Shown here piece by piece: positions 1-6,029 of a stretch of 6,539 bases of DNA (position 1 is its first letter; every line of letters begins with the position of its first letter). The stretch is from the NCBI GenBank assembly GCA_021780705.1, contig JAJXYG010000045.1, forward strand, positions 1 to 6,539, in the 5' to 3' direction. Under the pieces are notes generated by a model. The model made no database searches, had not been told where the DNA came from, and saw only the letters and a program-made list of their open reading frames with translations. The position numbers and the translations under genes were made by a program. Source of the DNA: Bacteroidota bacterium (GTDB taxonomy: Bacteria > Bacteroidota > Bacteroidia > Chitinophagales > Chitinophagaceae).

Positions 1-619
1 AGAATCTCCTTCTCCTTTTATGACTCCTGAATTAAGAGAACGCATGGGAGAGGCTGCTATCAAGGCTGCCTCGGCAATCAACTATGAAAGTGTGGGTACC
101 ATTGAATTCCTGGTAGATAAACATCGGAATTTCTATTTTATGGAAATGAATACCCGGATTCAGGTTGAGCATTGCGTAACCGAAGAAGTGGTCAATTACG
201 ACCTGATCAAAGAACAAATAAAAATTGCAAGCGGGGACAAGATTTCCGGAAGAAATTACTACCCCGAAATGCATGCAATTGAATGCAGGATCAATGCCGA
301 AGATCCATATAATGATTTCAGGCCTTCTCCCGGCAGAATCAATGTGCTTCACCAACCCGGGGGCCATGGAGTACGGGTAGACAGCCACGCCTATGCCGGT
401 TATGTCATCCCCCCCTATTATGACAGTATGATTGGAAAACTCATTGCAGTTGCCCAAACCAGGGATGAAGCCATCGATACGATGAGTCGGGCGCTTAGCG
501 AATATGTCATTGAAGGAATCAAGACCACCATTCCTTTTCATCAGCAACTGATGCAAAATGAGGATTTCCGGAAAGGAAATTTTACCACCAAATTCCTGGA
601 TACATTCAAAATGGTTTAG
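1..619 (+). CDS. accC: Biotin carboxylase (acetyl-CoA carboxylase subunit), 3' part
   Basis: This is the C-terminal part of biotin carboxylase, which uses ATP and bicarbonate to carboxylate biotin on the carrier protein AccB, the first half-reaction of malonyl-CoA synthesis in the cytoplasm. The reading frame is already open at the window edge (codons in phase from base 2), so the ATG at 20 is internal; about 205 residues of the usual ~450 are present. The ATP-grasp active-site stretch [10 protein letters not shown] lies at bases 143-172 and supplies the conserved Glu, Asn and Arg. It is followed by the biotin-carboxylase C-terminal domain, with [13 protein letters not shown], a [10 protein letters not shown] segment, the YDSMIGKL motif and the GIKTTIPFH region. 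An oddity is Cys (TGC, 173-175) where E. coli AccC has Pro in HPVTE. The gene ends in TAG. Propionyl- or other acyl-CoA carboxylases share this domain, but the short end without a fused biotin domain favours AccC. Confidence 0.95.
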   Translation, partial: ESPSPFMTPELRERMGEAAIKAASAINYESVGTIEFLVDKHRNFYFMEMNTRIQVEHCVTEEVVNYDLIKEQIKIASGDKISGRNYYPEMHAIECRINAEDPYNDFRPSPGRINVLHQPGGHGVRVDSHAYAGYVIPPYYDSMIGKLIAVAQTRDEAIDTMSRALSEYVIEGIKTTIPFHQQLMQNEDFRKGNFTTKFLDTFKMV

Positions 620-670
620 TACTTACTCCTTCGGAAGGCTGGATGAAATGCGGAGAATCGGAGGATGTAT

Positions 671-688
671 TACGAGGCGAAAGCCGTA
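671..688 (+). other. Small GAAA-tetraloop hairpin downstream of accC
   Basis: GGC and GCC pair around a GAAA loop (676-685). An outer TAC/GTA pairing is offset by a two-base bulge. On the plus strand this is a GNRA-type tetraloop hairpin in the probable 3' untranslated region of accC. No T-run follows it, so it is not a classical terminator; it could be a transcript-end stabiliser or chance. Confidence 0.3.
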
Positions 689-700
689 TTAGCGGTCGTC

Positions 701-747
701 ATAAAAAAAAATGTAAAAGCCAGCGGTTAAACCTCTGGCTTTTACAT
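701..747 (-). terminator. Strong intrinsic terminator for minus-strand transcription
   Basis: Two perfectly complementary 13-base arms, 711-723 and 735-747 (CTGGCTTTTACAT and its complement), enclose an 11-base loop that can add a further GGT/ACC pairing. On the minus strand the stem is followed by a T-run (710 back to 703). On the plus strand the stem is followed by GGGGTG, not T. It therefore terminates leftward transcription and is not an ordinary terminator for accC, although the stem may also block plus-strand read-through. No minus-strand protein gene lies immediately upstream, which implies a non-coding transcript ending here. Confidence 0.75.
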
Positions 748-901
748 GGGGTGATTCCATAGGTTTGAATAATTGACCGCAGTAAAGTTCATCCAGTTTA
801 CCCCCCTATGAAATAGTATGAGTTCTTTTATTAGGTAGAACTTATTCTACAAACTATGGCCGCCAGCAGTCTCTTCTAGGCTACCCCGTCCTTCACGCCC
901 C
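701..901 (-). ncRNA. Candidate structured small RNA ending in the 701-747 terminator
   Basis: On the minus strand this stretch folds into a compact structure. GGGG-cg-TGA (901-893) can pair with TCACCCC (754-748) as a closing helix with a two-base bulge. Inside it, one long hairpin spans 857-813: outer arms 850-857 and 813-820 with one U-U mismatch, inner AGTTC/GAACT arms at 838-842 and 821-825. A second has nine-pair arms 805-813 and 755-763 (one G-U), which share base 813 with the first, and holds an inner GTAAA/TTTAC hairpin. An intrinsic terminator follows directly. No credible ORF covers it on either strand. The predicted RNA is about 200 nt. I compared it from memory with tmRNA, RNase P RNA, SRP RNA and canonical 6S RNA and saw none of their signature sequences; a divergent Bacteroidota 6S-like RNA remains possible. 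The 5' end is a guess based on the closing helix. This is inferred from pairing only. Confidence 0.42.
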
Positions 902-937
902 GGGCAAATTCCTTAACTTGAATTCGCGGCCTGGTTC

Positions 938-957
938 AATTAACAGCAAATTAACAG
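938..957. repeat. Two 9-bp direct repeats one helical turn apart
   Basis: AATTAACAG occurs at 938-946 and again at 949-957, a period of 11 bp. On the minus strand this reads CTGTTAATT-tg-CTGTTAATT and lies about 37-56 bases upstream of the presumed 5' end of the minus-strand RNA, the usual place for an activator site. It also lies upstream of apbE on the plus strand. The left copy overlaps an imperfect inverted repeat at 913-943 (TTAA-c-TTGAA with TTCAATTAA). A DNA-binding site is plausible, but no regulator is identified. Confidence 0.3.
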
Positions 958-961
958 ATCC

Positions 962-1012
962 TTTCTTCAAGGAAGAAAATCCGGTTGGCGAATTGAAATT
1001 ATCTTCGAACCG
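962..1012. repeat. Two hairpin-forming inverted repeats upstream of apbE
   Basis: TTTCTTC (962-968) and GAAGAAA (972-978) form a perfect seven-pair stem with a three-base loop. Directly after it, CGGTT-gg-CGAA (982-992) pairs with TTCGAACCG (1004-1012) as nine pairs with a two-base bulge and an 11-base loop. Neither is followed by a T-run. They may belong to the apbE leader or be protein-binding sites. The remaining bases to 1131 hold no ORF or promoter that I can defend. Confidence 0.3.
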
Positions 1013-1131
1013 TGGTGAAGGCTTTCGGAATCTCATCCGGCTAATCAAACCTACCTTTCAAAAGATTTAGCAGAACATAAGGTTGCTGGACTCACCATGT
1101 GTTTGAATATTCTCGGCAACAAACCGAATCT

Positions 1132-2070
1132 ATGGGTCAATTGCAGGTATTTAAGAAAACACTCAAACTTATGGGCAACCATTTTGAGATCAGTGTAGTC
1201 GGGGATCGTCCGGGAGAGGCCGACGCACAGATAGAAGCCGGGATCCGGGAAATCCGCCGCATTGAAAAATTACTGACCACCTTTAACGAAGAAAGTGAAA
1301 CCAGTCTGATCAACCGCTATGCAGGGATGGCCCCTGTCGGCGTTTCCAGGGAAACCTATGACCTGATAGAAAGATCCCTACGCATTTCAAAAGTCACCCA
1401 GGGTTCCTTTGATATCACCTATGGCTCACTGGACAAACGTCTCTGGAATTTTGACACCAGCATGACCTCGCTTCCAGACCGGGAGACTGCAAAGAAAATG
1501 GTCCGACTGATCAATTATCGAAACATTGAACTGGATGAAACCCATTGCACGGTGTTCCTAAAGGAAAAGGGCATGCGAATTGGCTTTGGCGGAATCGGAA
1601 AAGGTTATGCCGCTGAGAGGGCGCGGGTAATCATGAAAGAAGCAGGCGCGGTAAGTGGAATTGTCAATGCCTCCGGAGACCTGACCACCTGGGGTTACCA
1701 GCCAAACGGGTCACCCTGGACGGTAGGAATTGTAAACCCCAATGCCAGAAATGAAGTGTTTTCCTATGTAAATATTACAGACCTTGCCGTGGCCACCTCG
1801 GGCAATTATGAGAAATTCGCAATCATTGACGGCAAAAAATATTCCCATACCATTGATCCCCGCACCGGACTTCCTGTAACCGGAATAAAAAGCGTGACTA
1901 TTATAACCCTGAATGCGGAAGTGGCTGATGCAATGGCTACCCCGGTCATGATCATGGGAATCAAGGTGGGACTGGATCTCATTAATCAAATGAATGACAT
2001 TGAAGCCATTGTCATTGATGACTATGACCGGGTCTTTGCTTCCAAAAACCTGCGATTCAAAACTGCGTAG
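1132..2070 (+). CDS. apbE: FAD:protein FMN transferase (ApbE family)
   Basis: ApbE enzymes transfer FMN from FAD to a Ser/Thr in a target protein, using Mg2+. With the ATG at 1132 the protein has 312 residues. Family landmarks in order are KTLKLMGNHFEI near the N-terminus, RRIEKLLTTF, DITYGSLDKRLW, the GFGGIGKGYAAE segment, VNASGDLTTWG, VATSGNYEKF, SHTIDPRTG, and the ADAMATPVMIMG metal/FAD region. All look intact. An in-frame GTG at 1099 would add 11 residues. I prefer the ATG because the conserved sequence begins about ten residues after it. Neither start gives a signal peptide or lipobox, and an in-frame TAA at 1078-1080 prevents a longer N-terminus. The enzyme therefore appears cytoplasmic unless the start is damaged. 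Downstream neighbours are the thioredoxin/DUF4266/DUF3570 genes with which this ApbE subgroup commonly occurs. The 338-bp gap after it suggests separate or attenuated transcription. Confidence 0.93.
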   Translation: MGQLQVFKKTLKLMGNHFEISVVGDRPGEADAQIEAGIREIRRIEKLLTTFNEESETSLINRYAGMAPVGVSRETYDLIERSLRISKVTQGSFDITYGSLDKRLWNFDTSMTSLPDRETAKKMVRLINYRNIELDETHCTVFLKEKGMRIGFGGIGKGYAAERARVIMKEAGAVSGIVNASGDLTTWGYQPNGSPWTVGIVNPNARNEVFSYVNITDLAVATSGNYEKFAIIDGKKYSHTIDPRTGLPVTGIKSVTIITLNAEVADAMATPVMIMGIKVGLDLINQMNDIEAIVIDDYDRVFASKNLRFKTA

Positions 2071-2408
2071 AAGCGGGTACCACCTTCAGAAAATACCCCA
2101 CCCGGATAGGATTTTCAATTCCTTCACACTGTTCTCCCTGGTTGAGGGAATTCCCGATGATACGTTCGAGCAGATACTTTATCAGCAGGCACCCCAGCAT
2201 TCCAGTTATTTTTCTCATAACGGGAATTGACCGCTTCCTGACAATTCTCCGAAAATTCAGAAATGCCCTGGATTTGGGTACATCTCACTTAGAATAAAAT
2301 GCTTTTCGGAAGGAAAATTGTTAAAAAAGTGTTACCTGACAAATTGTACCCAACCAAAACATTCAAATTACATCTAACCTACTTATAAGCAATTAACTTT
2401 TGTCCTCT
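2071..2408. other. Spacer between apbE and the thioredoxin gene, probably carrying the downstream promoter
   Basis: No convincing gene is present. A 53-codon minus-strand reading frame (2218 to 2057) and a plus-strand frame running out of apbE to 2230 are both unsupported. Visible structure includes GAATTG/CAATTC arms (2224-2229, 2242-2247) around a 12-base loop. A second inverted repeat, TTGGGTACA (2274-2282) and TGTACCCAA (2345-2353), has its arms 62 bp apart. The last ~120 bases are AT-rich and probably contain the promoter of the three-gene operon, but I find no confident TTTG/TAnnTTTG pair. No T-run terminator is evident after apbE. Confidence 0.4.
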
Positions 2409-2849
2409 ATGAAGCGAATTATTCTGTTTATTTTTTGTGGTGCAATGATGTCCTTTATCAAATGGCAGCCCAATTTCGGCATTGCCAAAAGAATTGCCCT
2501 TCAAAAACATGAGCTGATCCTGTTGAACTTTTCCGGGTCAGACTGGTGCGGTCCCTGCATGAGGCTACACAAAGAAATCTTCGAAAGCCCGGTATTTTCA
2601 AAAATGGCAGATACGTCCCTGGTGATGATCAATGCCGATTTCCCCCGGGACAGAAAGCACCAGTTGGACGCTCAAACCGAGAAACAGAATGACGCACTTG
2701 CCGACAAATACAATCCGACCGGAATATTTCCCTACACCCTGCTGCTGGACCCTCAGGGAAATATTATCAAAACCTGGGAAGGCTTACCCAGTGAAACTGC
2801 AGATGAATTTGCTAACGATATAAGCGCTATTTGCCAGAGCAGAAAATAA
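2409..2849 (+). CDS. Exported thioredoxin-fold protein with CGPC active site
   Basis: The protein has 146 residues from the ATG at 2409; a TTG three codons upstream (2400) is a weaker start. Residues 1-17 are Met-Lys-Arg followed by a hydrophobic run, consistent with a signal peptide or N-terminal membrane anchor, so it should act in the periplasm. The active site SDWCGPC has Cys47 and Cys50, and the helix after it (MRLHKEIFESPVF) is typical of the Thioredoxin_7-type group. The cis-proline region is GIFPYTLLLD, with Pro108. The expected role is thiol-disulfide exchange, either reducing or oxidising cysteines of an envelope partner. The likeliest local partner is the DUF4266 lipoprotein encoded next, which keeps two C-terminal cysteines; this pairing is inferred from position. 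The gene is the first of a tight operon with DUF4266 and DUF3570. Assignment to the fold is secure; substrate and direction of electron flow are not known. Confidence 0.88.
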   Translation: MKRIILFIFCGAMMSFIKWQPNFGIAKRIALQKHELILLNFSGSDWCGPCMRLHKEIFESPVFSKMADTSLVMINADFPRDRKHQLDAQTEKQNDALADKYNPTGIFPYTLLLDPQGNIIKTWEGLPSETADEFANDISAICQSRK

Positions 2850-2911
2850 GATTCATGATTCAACCCCCTGTTAATAATGTGAGGATGGATGGCATCCAAA
2901 AAGTACGCTCC

Positions 2912-3136
2912 ATGAAACCTTCAATGTTGAAAAAATTAGCCTTCGGGGCAGTAGCAGGAATCATTATGGCCTCCTGTACCCCGGTTAAGGCTTATCAGAA
3001 AAACCGTCTCAATGACTCGGAGATGATTTTGGGCAACCGGAAAGTGGAAAAGAACGAGCTCAATTTCCAGTCCTACCGAGAAGGCGCTTCCGGGGCTAAC
3101 GGAGGAAAGACCGGAGGGGGATGCGGGTGTAACTAA
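2912..3136 (+). CDS. DUF4266 small lipoprotein with GGGCGCN C-terminus
   Basis: This is a 74-residue protein from the ATG at 2912; an alternative ATG at 2924 would drop four residues. The upstream in-frame TTG (2831) and ATG (2855) would add polar residues before the signal sequence and are less likely. Residues 5-21 form a lipoprotein signal ending in IMAS-Cys22, giving a mature lipoprotein of about 53 residues. After a charged middle (AYQKNRLNDSEM, then GNRKVEKNEL) comes a Gly-rich tail ending in GGGCGCN with Cys71 and Cys73. This is the recognisable DUF4266 pattern, a family of unknown function usually found beside DUF3570 and ApbE. The tail also contains EGASGAN (57-63), close to the ApbE acceptor pattern D-x-x-S/T-G-A-S/T but with Glu for Asp and Asn for Ser/Thr. 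It lies 62 bases after the thioredoxin gene and 27 before the barrel gene. Metal or flavin binding by the tail is my inference. Confidence 0.85.
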   Translation: MKPSMLKKLAFGAVAGIIMASCTPVKAYQKNRLNDSEMILGNRKVEKNELNFQSYREGASGANGGKTGGGCGCN

Positions 3137-3163
3137 AAAGTTCGGGAATTACAAAACAACTAC

Positions 3164-4369
3164 ATGAAAAAAATTTGCCTGACCCTTGTGGGAATCTATA
3201 TGATGGTATTGCATGCCATCGGGCAGTATGAAGACAAAGACACGACCTTCTATGTGTCCAAGCCGCTTCAGGTAGAAGAAGTGAACCTCATATCTAGTTA
3301 TTATTCCCAGAATGGTGATCATTCTGCAATTACCGGAGGGATTGGGACAGAGCGGGTCATAGACCTATCCAACGGCCTTGACATTACCTGGGTCGGCACC
3401 GATGCAAAAAACAGGAAAAATACCCTGGTAGGGGGATTTGGATTTGATGTCCATTCCTCTGCCTCTTCTGCCTATGTGAGCACCACAGGTGCCTCTAAGA
3501 AAGGGGGAGTCCGGATTTATCCTTCTTTGGACTGGACCATAGACAATGCCAAGAAAGGGACCTCAATGGAATTGGAGGGCGATCTCGCTGTGTAAGAGAA
3601 TTACAAGGCATATTGCATAACTGCGAGCTATTCCAAAAAGACACATAACAATGGTGAATTTACCGGCAAACTGACGGGATATTTTGACCGGGTGAAAATG
3701 ATTTACCCTTCAGAATTTGTTCAGGTAGCTACCGTAACCTCTGCCAGCGGCGGTGGCGAAAGTAAAGCCAAGATTCCCACCAATCCCCGCGTAAGCGCTA
3801 CGGCTTCCCTGTCGTTCTCCCAGGTCATCAACCAAAGGACCCAGGGACTGATTATGCTCGACGGAGTCATCCAGTCCGGATACCTTGGACTGCCCTTTCA
3901 CCGGGTATATTTCAAGGACGGTTCTCCTGCAATTGAAAAGCTGCCTACTGAAAGATACAAACTGCCTATTGGCGTCAGGCTGAACTATTTTCTGGGTGAC
4001 CGCATCATTTTGCGTTCCTATTACCGGTATTATACCGACAGTTGGGGTCTGACCGCCAATACCGCAAGCCTGGAAGTCCCGTACAAGATCACCCCGTTCT
4101 TCTCGGTGGCGCCCTTCTACAGGTATTACCAGCAAACCGCCATCAAATACTTTGCACCTTTCGAGGTTCATACGGAAGCAGACCCTTATTATACGAGTAA
4201 TTATGCCTATTCGGCATTTTCAAGCCAGTTCTTTGGTATCAACTTCAGAATGGCTCCTCCCAAGGGTATCTCAGGCAGCCTGAGTTCCCTGGAATTAAGG
4301 TACGGCCATTACCTCCAAACCACGAGCTTGCTTTCGGATGTAATTTCCATCAATCTCACCTTTAAATAG
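3164..4369 (+). pseudogene. DUF3570 outer-membrane beta-barrel gene interrupted by one in-frame TAA
   Basis: The whole stretch is one reading frame of 401 codons, a normal DUF3570 length, broken only by TAA at 3593-3595 (codon 144). The N-terminus (MKKICLTLVGIYMMVLHAIGQ) is a signal peptide. Family landmarks continue on both sides of the stop: NLISSYYSQNGDHSA-TGGIGTE and RIYPSLDWTIDN before it; ENYKAY, ASYSKKT, LPFHRVYFKDGS, LPTERYKLPIG, RSYYRYYTDSWG, KITPFFSVAPFYRYY and ELRYGHY after it. The protein ends in NLTFK, a C-terminal strand ending like that of an outer-membrane barrel, though its last residue is Lys rather than Phe. The stop falls where relatives, as I remember them, carry Glu (E-x-D-Y), which fits a single GAA-to-TAA change. 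The second part could begin at ATG 3692 but would lack a signal peptide. The function of DUF3570 is unknown; channel or anchor for DUF4266 is a guess. A sequencing error is a real alternative to a pseudogene. Confidence 0.85.
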
Positions 4370-4414
4370 AAATGATATAATCTGCTAACCCCGATAGTAG
4401 ATGGGAGTCGGAGT

Positions 4415-5035
4415 TCACGGGGTGAAAATCAGGGTATTTGCCTGATCAATTTCGTCCTGGCAAATGGTGTGCCCCATTCCTTCATAGAGCGTATAATTGA
4501 CCCGGGCATGATGGGACTCCAGAATAGCTACCGTATCCAGCACTCTTTGGACCGGAATATGGGAATCCGGGTTACTACTGCCTATAAATATCGGGGTACC
4601 TGCAAAATCACCCTGATAATTTTGGGAATCTACCTTATCGCCGATCAACCCTCCGGTGAAGCCAACCACTCCGCCATATTTTCGGCCATGGCGTCCTACA
4701 TATTCCAGCGTAAGGCAAGCTCCTTGTGAGAAACCCAGGAAATATATCTGCTCCATAGCTATTCCTCCTTCCACAAGTTGAATACATAATTGATCCAGAA
4801 TTCCCAGTGCAGAGGAAAGCCAGGGCTCATTTTGGATGGGAGGCATCAAAAATGAGTAAGGGTACCAGCTGTTTCTGGTTCCCCTGGGAGCGATAAGGGC
4901 GAAATCGTCCACATGCAGGTGCTCGGAAATTGACAAGATATCTTCTGCGGTGCCACCGCGCCCATGTACCATGATCAGGGCCTTTTTGGCGCGATTAAGG
5001 GGGACCCCAGCTGTTATAAAATCCAGGTTATGCAT
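4415..5035 (-). CDS. Alpha/beta-hydrolase, phospholipase/carboxylesterase family (MhqD-like)
   Basis: This is a 206-residue cytoplasmic serine hydrolase of the phospholipase/carboxylesterase (Abhydrolase_2) family. An upstream in-frame TTG at 5056 would add seven residues, but the ATG at 5035 is preferred. The oxyanion-hole motif HGRGG is at 24-28, the nucleophile elbow GFSQG has Ser103, the acid is Asp157 in NPDSHIP, and the base is His189 in GMGHT. The complete triad argues for an active enzyme. It follows the ring-cleaving dioxygenase gene by 49 bases on the same strand, the same pairing as MhqO and MhqD in the Bacillus subtilis quinone-responsive mhqNOD operon. A role in hydrolysing an ester or ring-fission product is inferred from that parallel. 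Its stop is 45 bases from the convergent DUF3570 stop, and no clear terminator lies between them. Confidence 0.87.
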   Translation of the reverse strand: MHNLDFITAGVPLNRAKKALIMVHGRGGTAEDILSISEHLHVDDFALIAPRGTRNSWYPYSFLMPPIQNEPWLSSALGILDQLCIQLVEGGIAMEQIYFLGFSQGACLTLEYVGRHGRKYGGVVGFTGGLIGDKVDSQNYQGDFAGTPIFIGSSNPDSHIPVQRVLDTVAILESHHARVNYTLYEGMGHTICQDEIDQANTLIFTP

Positions 5036-5084
5036 GAAAAGAACATTTTTAAACAATGGGGGATTCCCCTATAGGCGGTCCAGG

Positions 5085-6023
5085 TTACAATTGAGGAAGT
5101 ACCCTCATGATTTCCTCGCGCCTCGCTTCGTATTGGCTAGGGAGTTTTAACTGGCCACCCAGTGATTCCAGGGGCTCATCCCTTGTGAATCCGGGATTTT
5201 CAGTCGCCAGTTCAAATAAAACCCCTCCGGGCTCACGAAAATATACAGAGAAAAAATAATCCCGGTCAATCTTGGGAGTAATGCCAAGACCCATTTCCTC
5301 AATCCTGCTGCGAAAATACATCAGTGTTTCCTCGTCCTTTACCCGGAATGCTATATGATGATTGGTTCCGGCCGCATTTAAGCCTCGCGGAAGGTTTGGG
5401 GCTTCCATCACATCCACGATAGAGGCATTTTCAACCCAAGGGGAACGGTAGCGTGAAATGTTGCCCTCCTTTCCTTCTAGGACATAACCGAGTATCCCGG
5501 TCAGAATTTTTTCGGTGGGTCCCAGTCGGTGTACCGCGAGTGTAACACTATGAAATCCGCGGGTGGCAGCTGATTGGGAGACTTCATCGGTAACCCAGGG
5601 AGTTCTCTGGTCAGGACCAGAGGGTTCCACCAGGTGAATATGGAGCCCGTCCGGATCCTGGAAAACATAATGTTTTTCAGAAAATCGCTCAAGGTAGGTA
5701 CCCTTGAGAGTTCCCTGCGATCCCAGTCTGTTTTCCCAGAATTCCAGGCTTCCCTTTGGGACCGAATAGCCGATCTCGGTGGCCATCCCGGCTCCAATAT
5801 ATCCTTTCCTTATTCCCTCCCAGGGAAAGAAGGTAAGTATGGTGCCCGGGGTTCCTGATTCATTGCCAAAATAAAAATGAAAAGTACCGGGATCATCAAA
5901 ATTCACCGTCTTTTTTACCAGGCGCAGCCCCATAACCCGTGTATAAAAATCCAGGTTTTGTTTAGCGTTGCCTGCAATGGCAGTAATATGATGTAACCCC
6001 AGTACTTCCTTTTCCATTATCAT
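5085..6023 (-). CDS. Ring-cleaving dioxygenase, glyoxalase/VOC superfamily (MhqO-like)
   Basis: This is a 312-residue protein of two vicinal-oxygen-chelate modules, related to MhqA/MhqE/MhqO of Bacillus and, more distantly, to hydroquinone dioxygenases of the PcpA/LinE group. The first module begins with GLHHITAIAG (9-18) and continues with LDFYTRVMGLRLVKKTVNF and GTILTFFPW. The second begins at GFHSVTLAV (157-165). Probable Fe(II) ligands are a His in LHHIT (11/12), a His in GTNHHIAF (222/223) and Glu271 in LFELAT, so the metal site looks intact. The start is the ATG at 6023; a second ATG at 6017 shortens it by two residues. It lies only 6 bases after the yceI stop, so the two are almost certainly co-transcribed and possibly translationally coupled. 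The likely role is oxygen-dependent opening of hydroquinone- or catechol-type rings in quinone detoxification. The precise substrate is unknown. Confidence 0.9.
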   Translation of the reverse strand: MIMEKEVLGLHHITAIAGNAKQNLDFYTRVMGLRLVKKTVNFDDPGTFHFYFGNESGTPGTILTFFPWEGIRKGYIGAGMATEIGYSVPKGSLEFWENRLGSQGTLKGTYLERFSEKHYVFQDPDGLHIHLVEPSGPDQRTPWVTDEVSQSAATRGFHSVTLAVHRLGPTEKILTGILGYVLEGKEGNISRYRSPWVENASIVDVMEAPNLPRGLNAAGTNHHIAFRVKDEETLMYFRSRIEEMGLGITPKIDRDYFFSVYFREPGGVLFELATENPGFTRDEPLESLGGQLKLPSQYEARREEIMRVLPQL

Positions 6024-6029
6024 TAATTA

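Noticed and set aside
32..556. A 174-codon minus-strand ORF opposite accC.
   Set aside because: It is the antisense of a highly conserved biotin carboxylase region and shows no independent protein features.
748..901. tmRNA, RNase P RNA, SRP RNA or an FMN riboswitch as the identity of the structured spacer.
   Set aside because: I saw none of their signature sequences (no tRNA-like TTCRANNC acceptor end, no RNase P core, no SRP GGAAGGAAGC-like loop, no FMN-riboswitch core) on either strand.
2057..2218. A 53-codon minus-strand ORF overlapping the apbE stop by 14 bases, with a short hydrophobic stretch near its start.
   Set aside because: No ribosome site, no recognised family and no neighbour on that strand; the length is expected by chance in a spacer.
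1994..2230. A 78-codon plus-strand ORF running out of the apbE 3' end into the spacer.
   Set aside because: Its first third is an alternative frame of apbE and the rest resembles no known protein; no start signal.
3593..3595. Programmed recoding or a non-standard code explaining the internal TAA.
   Set aside because: TAA terminates the thioredoxin, DUF4266, dioxygenase and yceI genes here, and no stimulatory RNA structure is evident after the codon.
3710..4171. A 153-codon minus-strand ORF opposite the DUF3570 gene.
   Set aside because: The plus strand carries clear DUF3570 sequence throughout, so this is a shadow frame.
4388..4423. ACCCCG/CGGGGT inverted repeat between the convergent DUF3570 and hydrolase genes, considered as a shared terminator.
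   Set aside because: Only six pairs with a 24-base loop, no T-run on either strand, and it overlaps the hydrolase stop codon.
5058..5069. GGGG-GATT-CCCC mini-hairpin between the dioxygenase and hydrolase genes.
   Set aside because: Four pairs without a T-run inside a short intercistronic gap; too weak to call a terminator or processing site.
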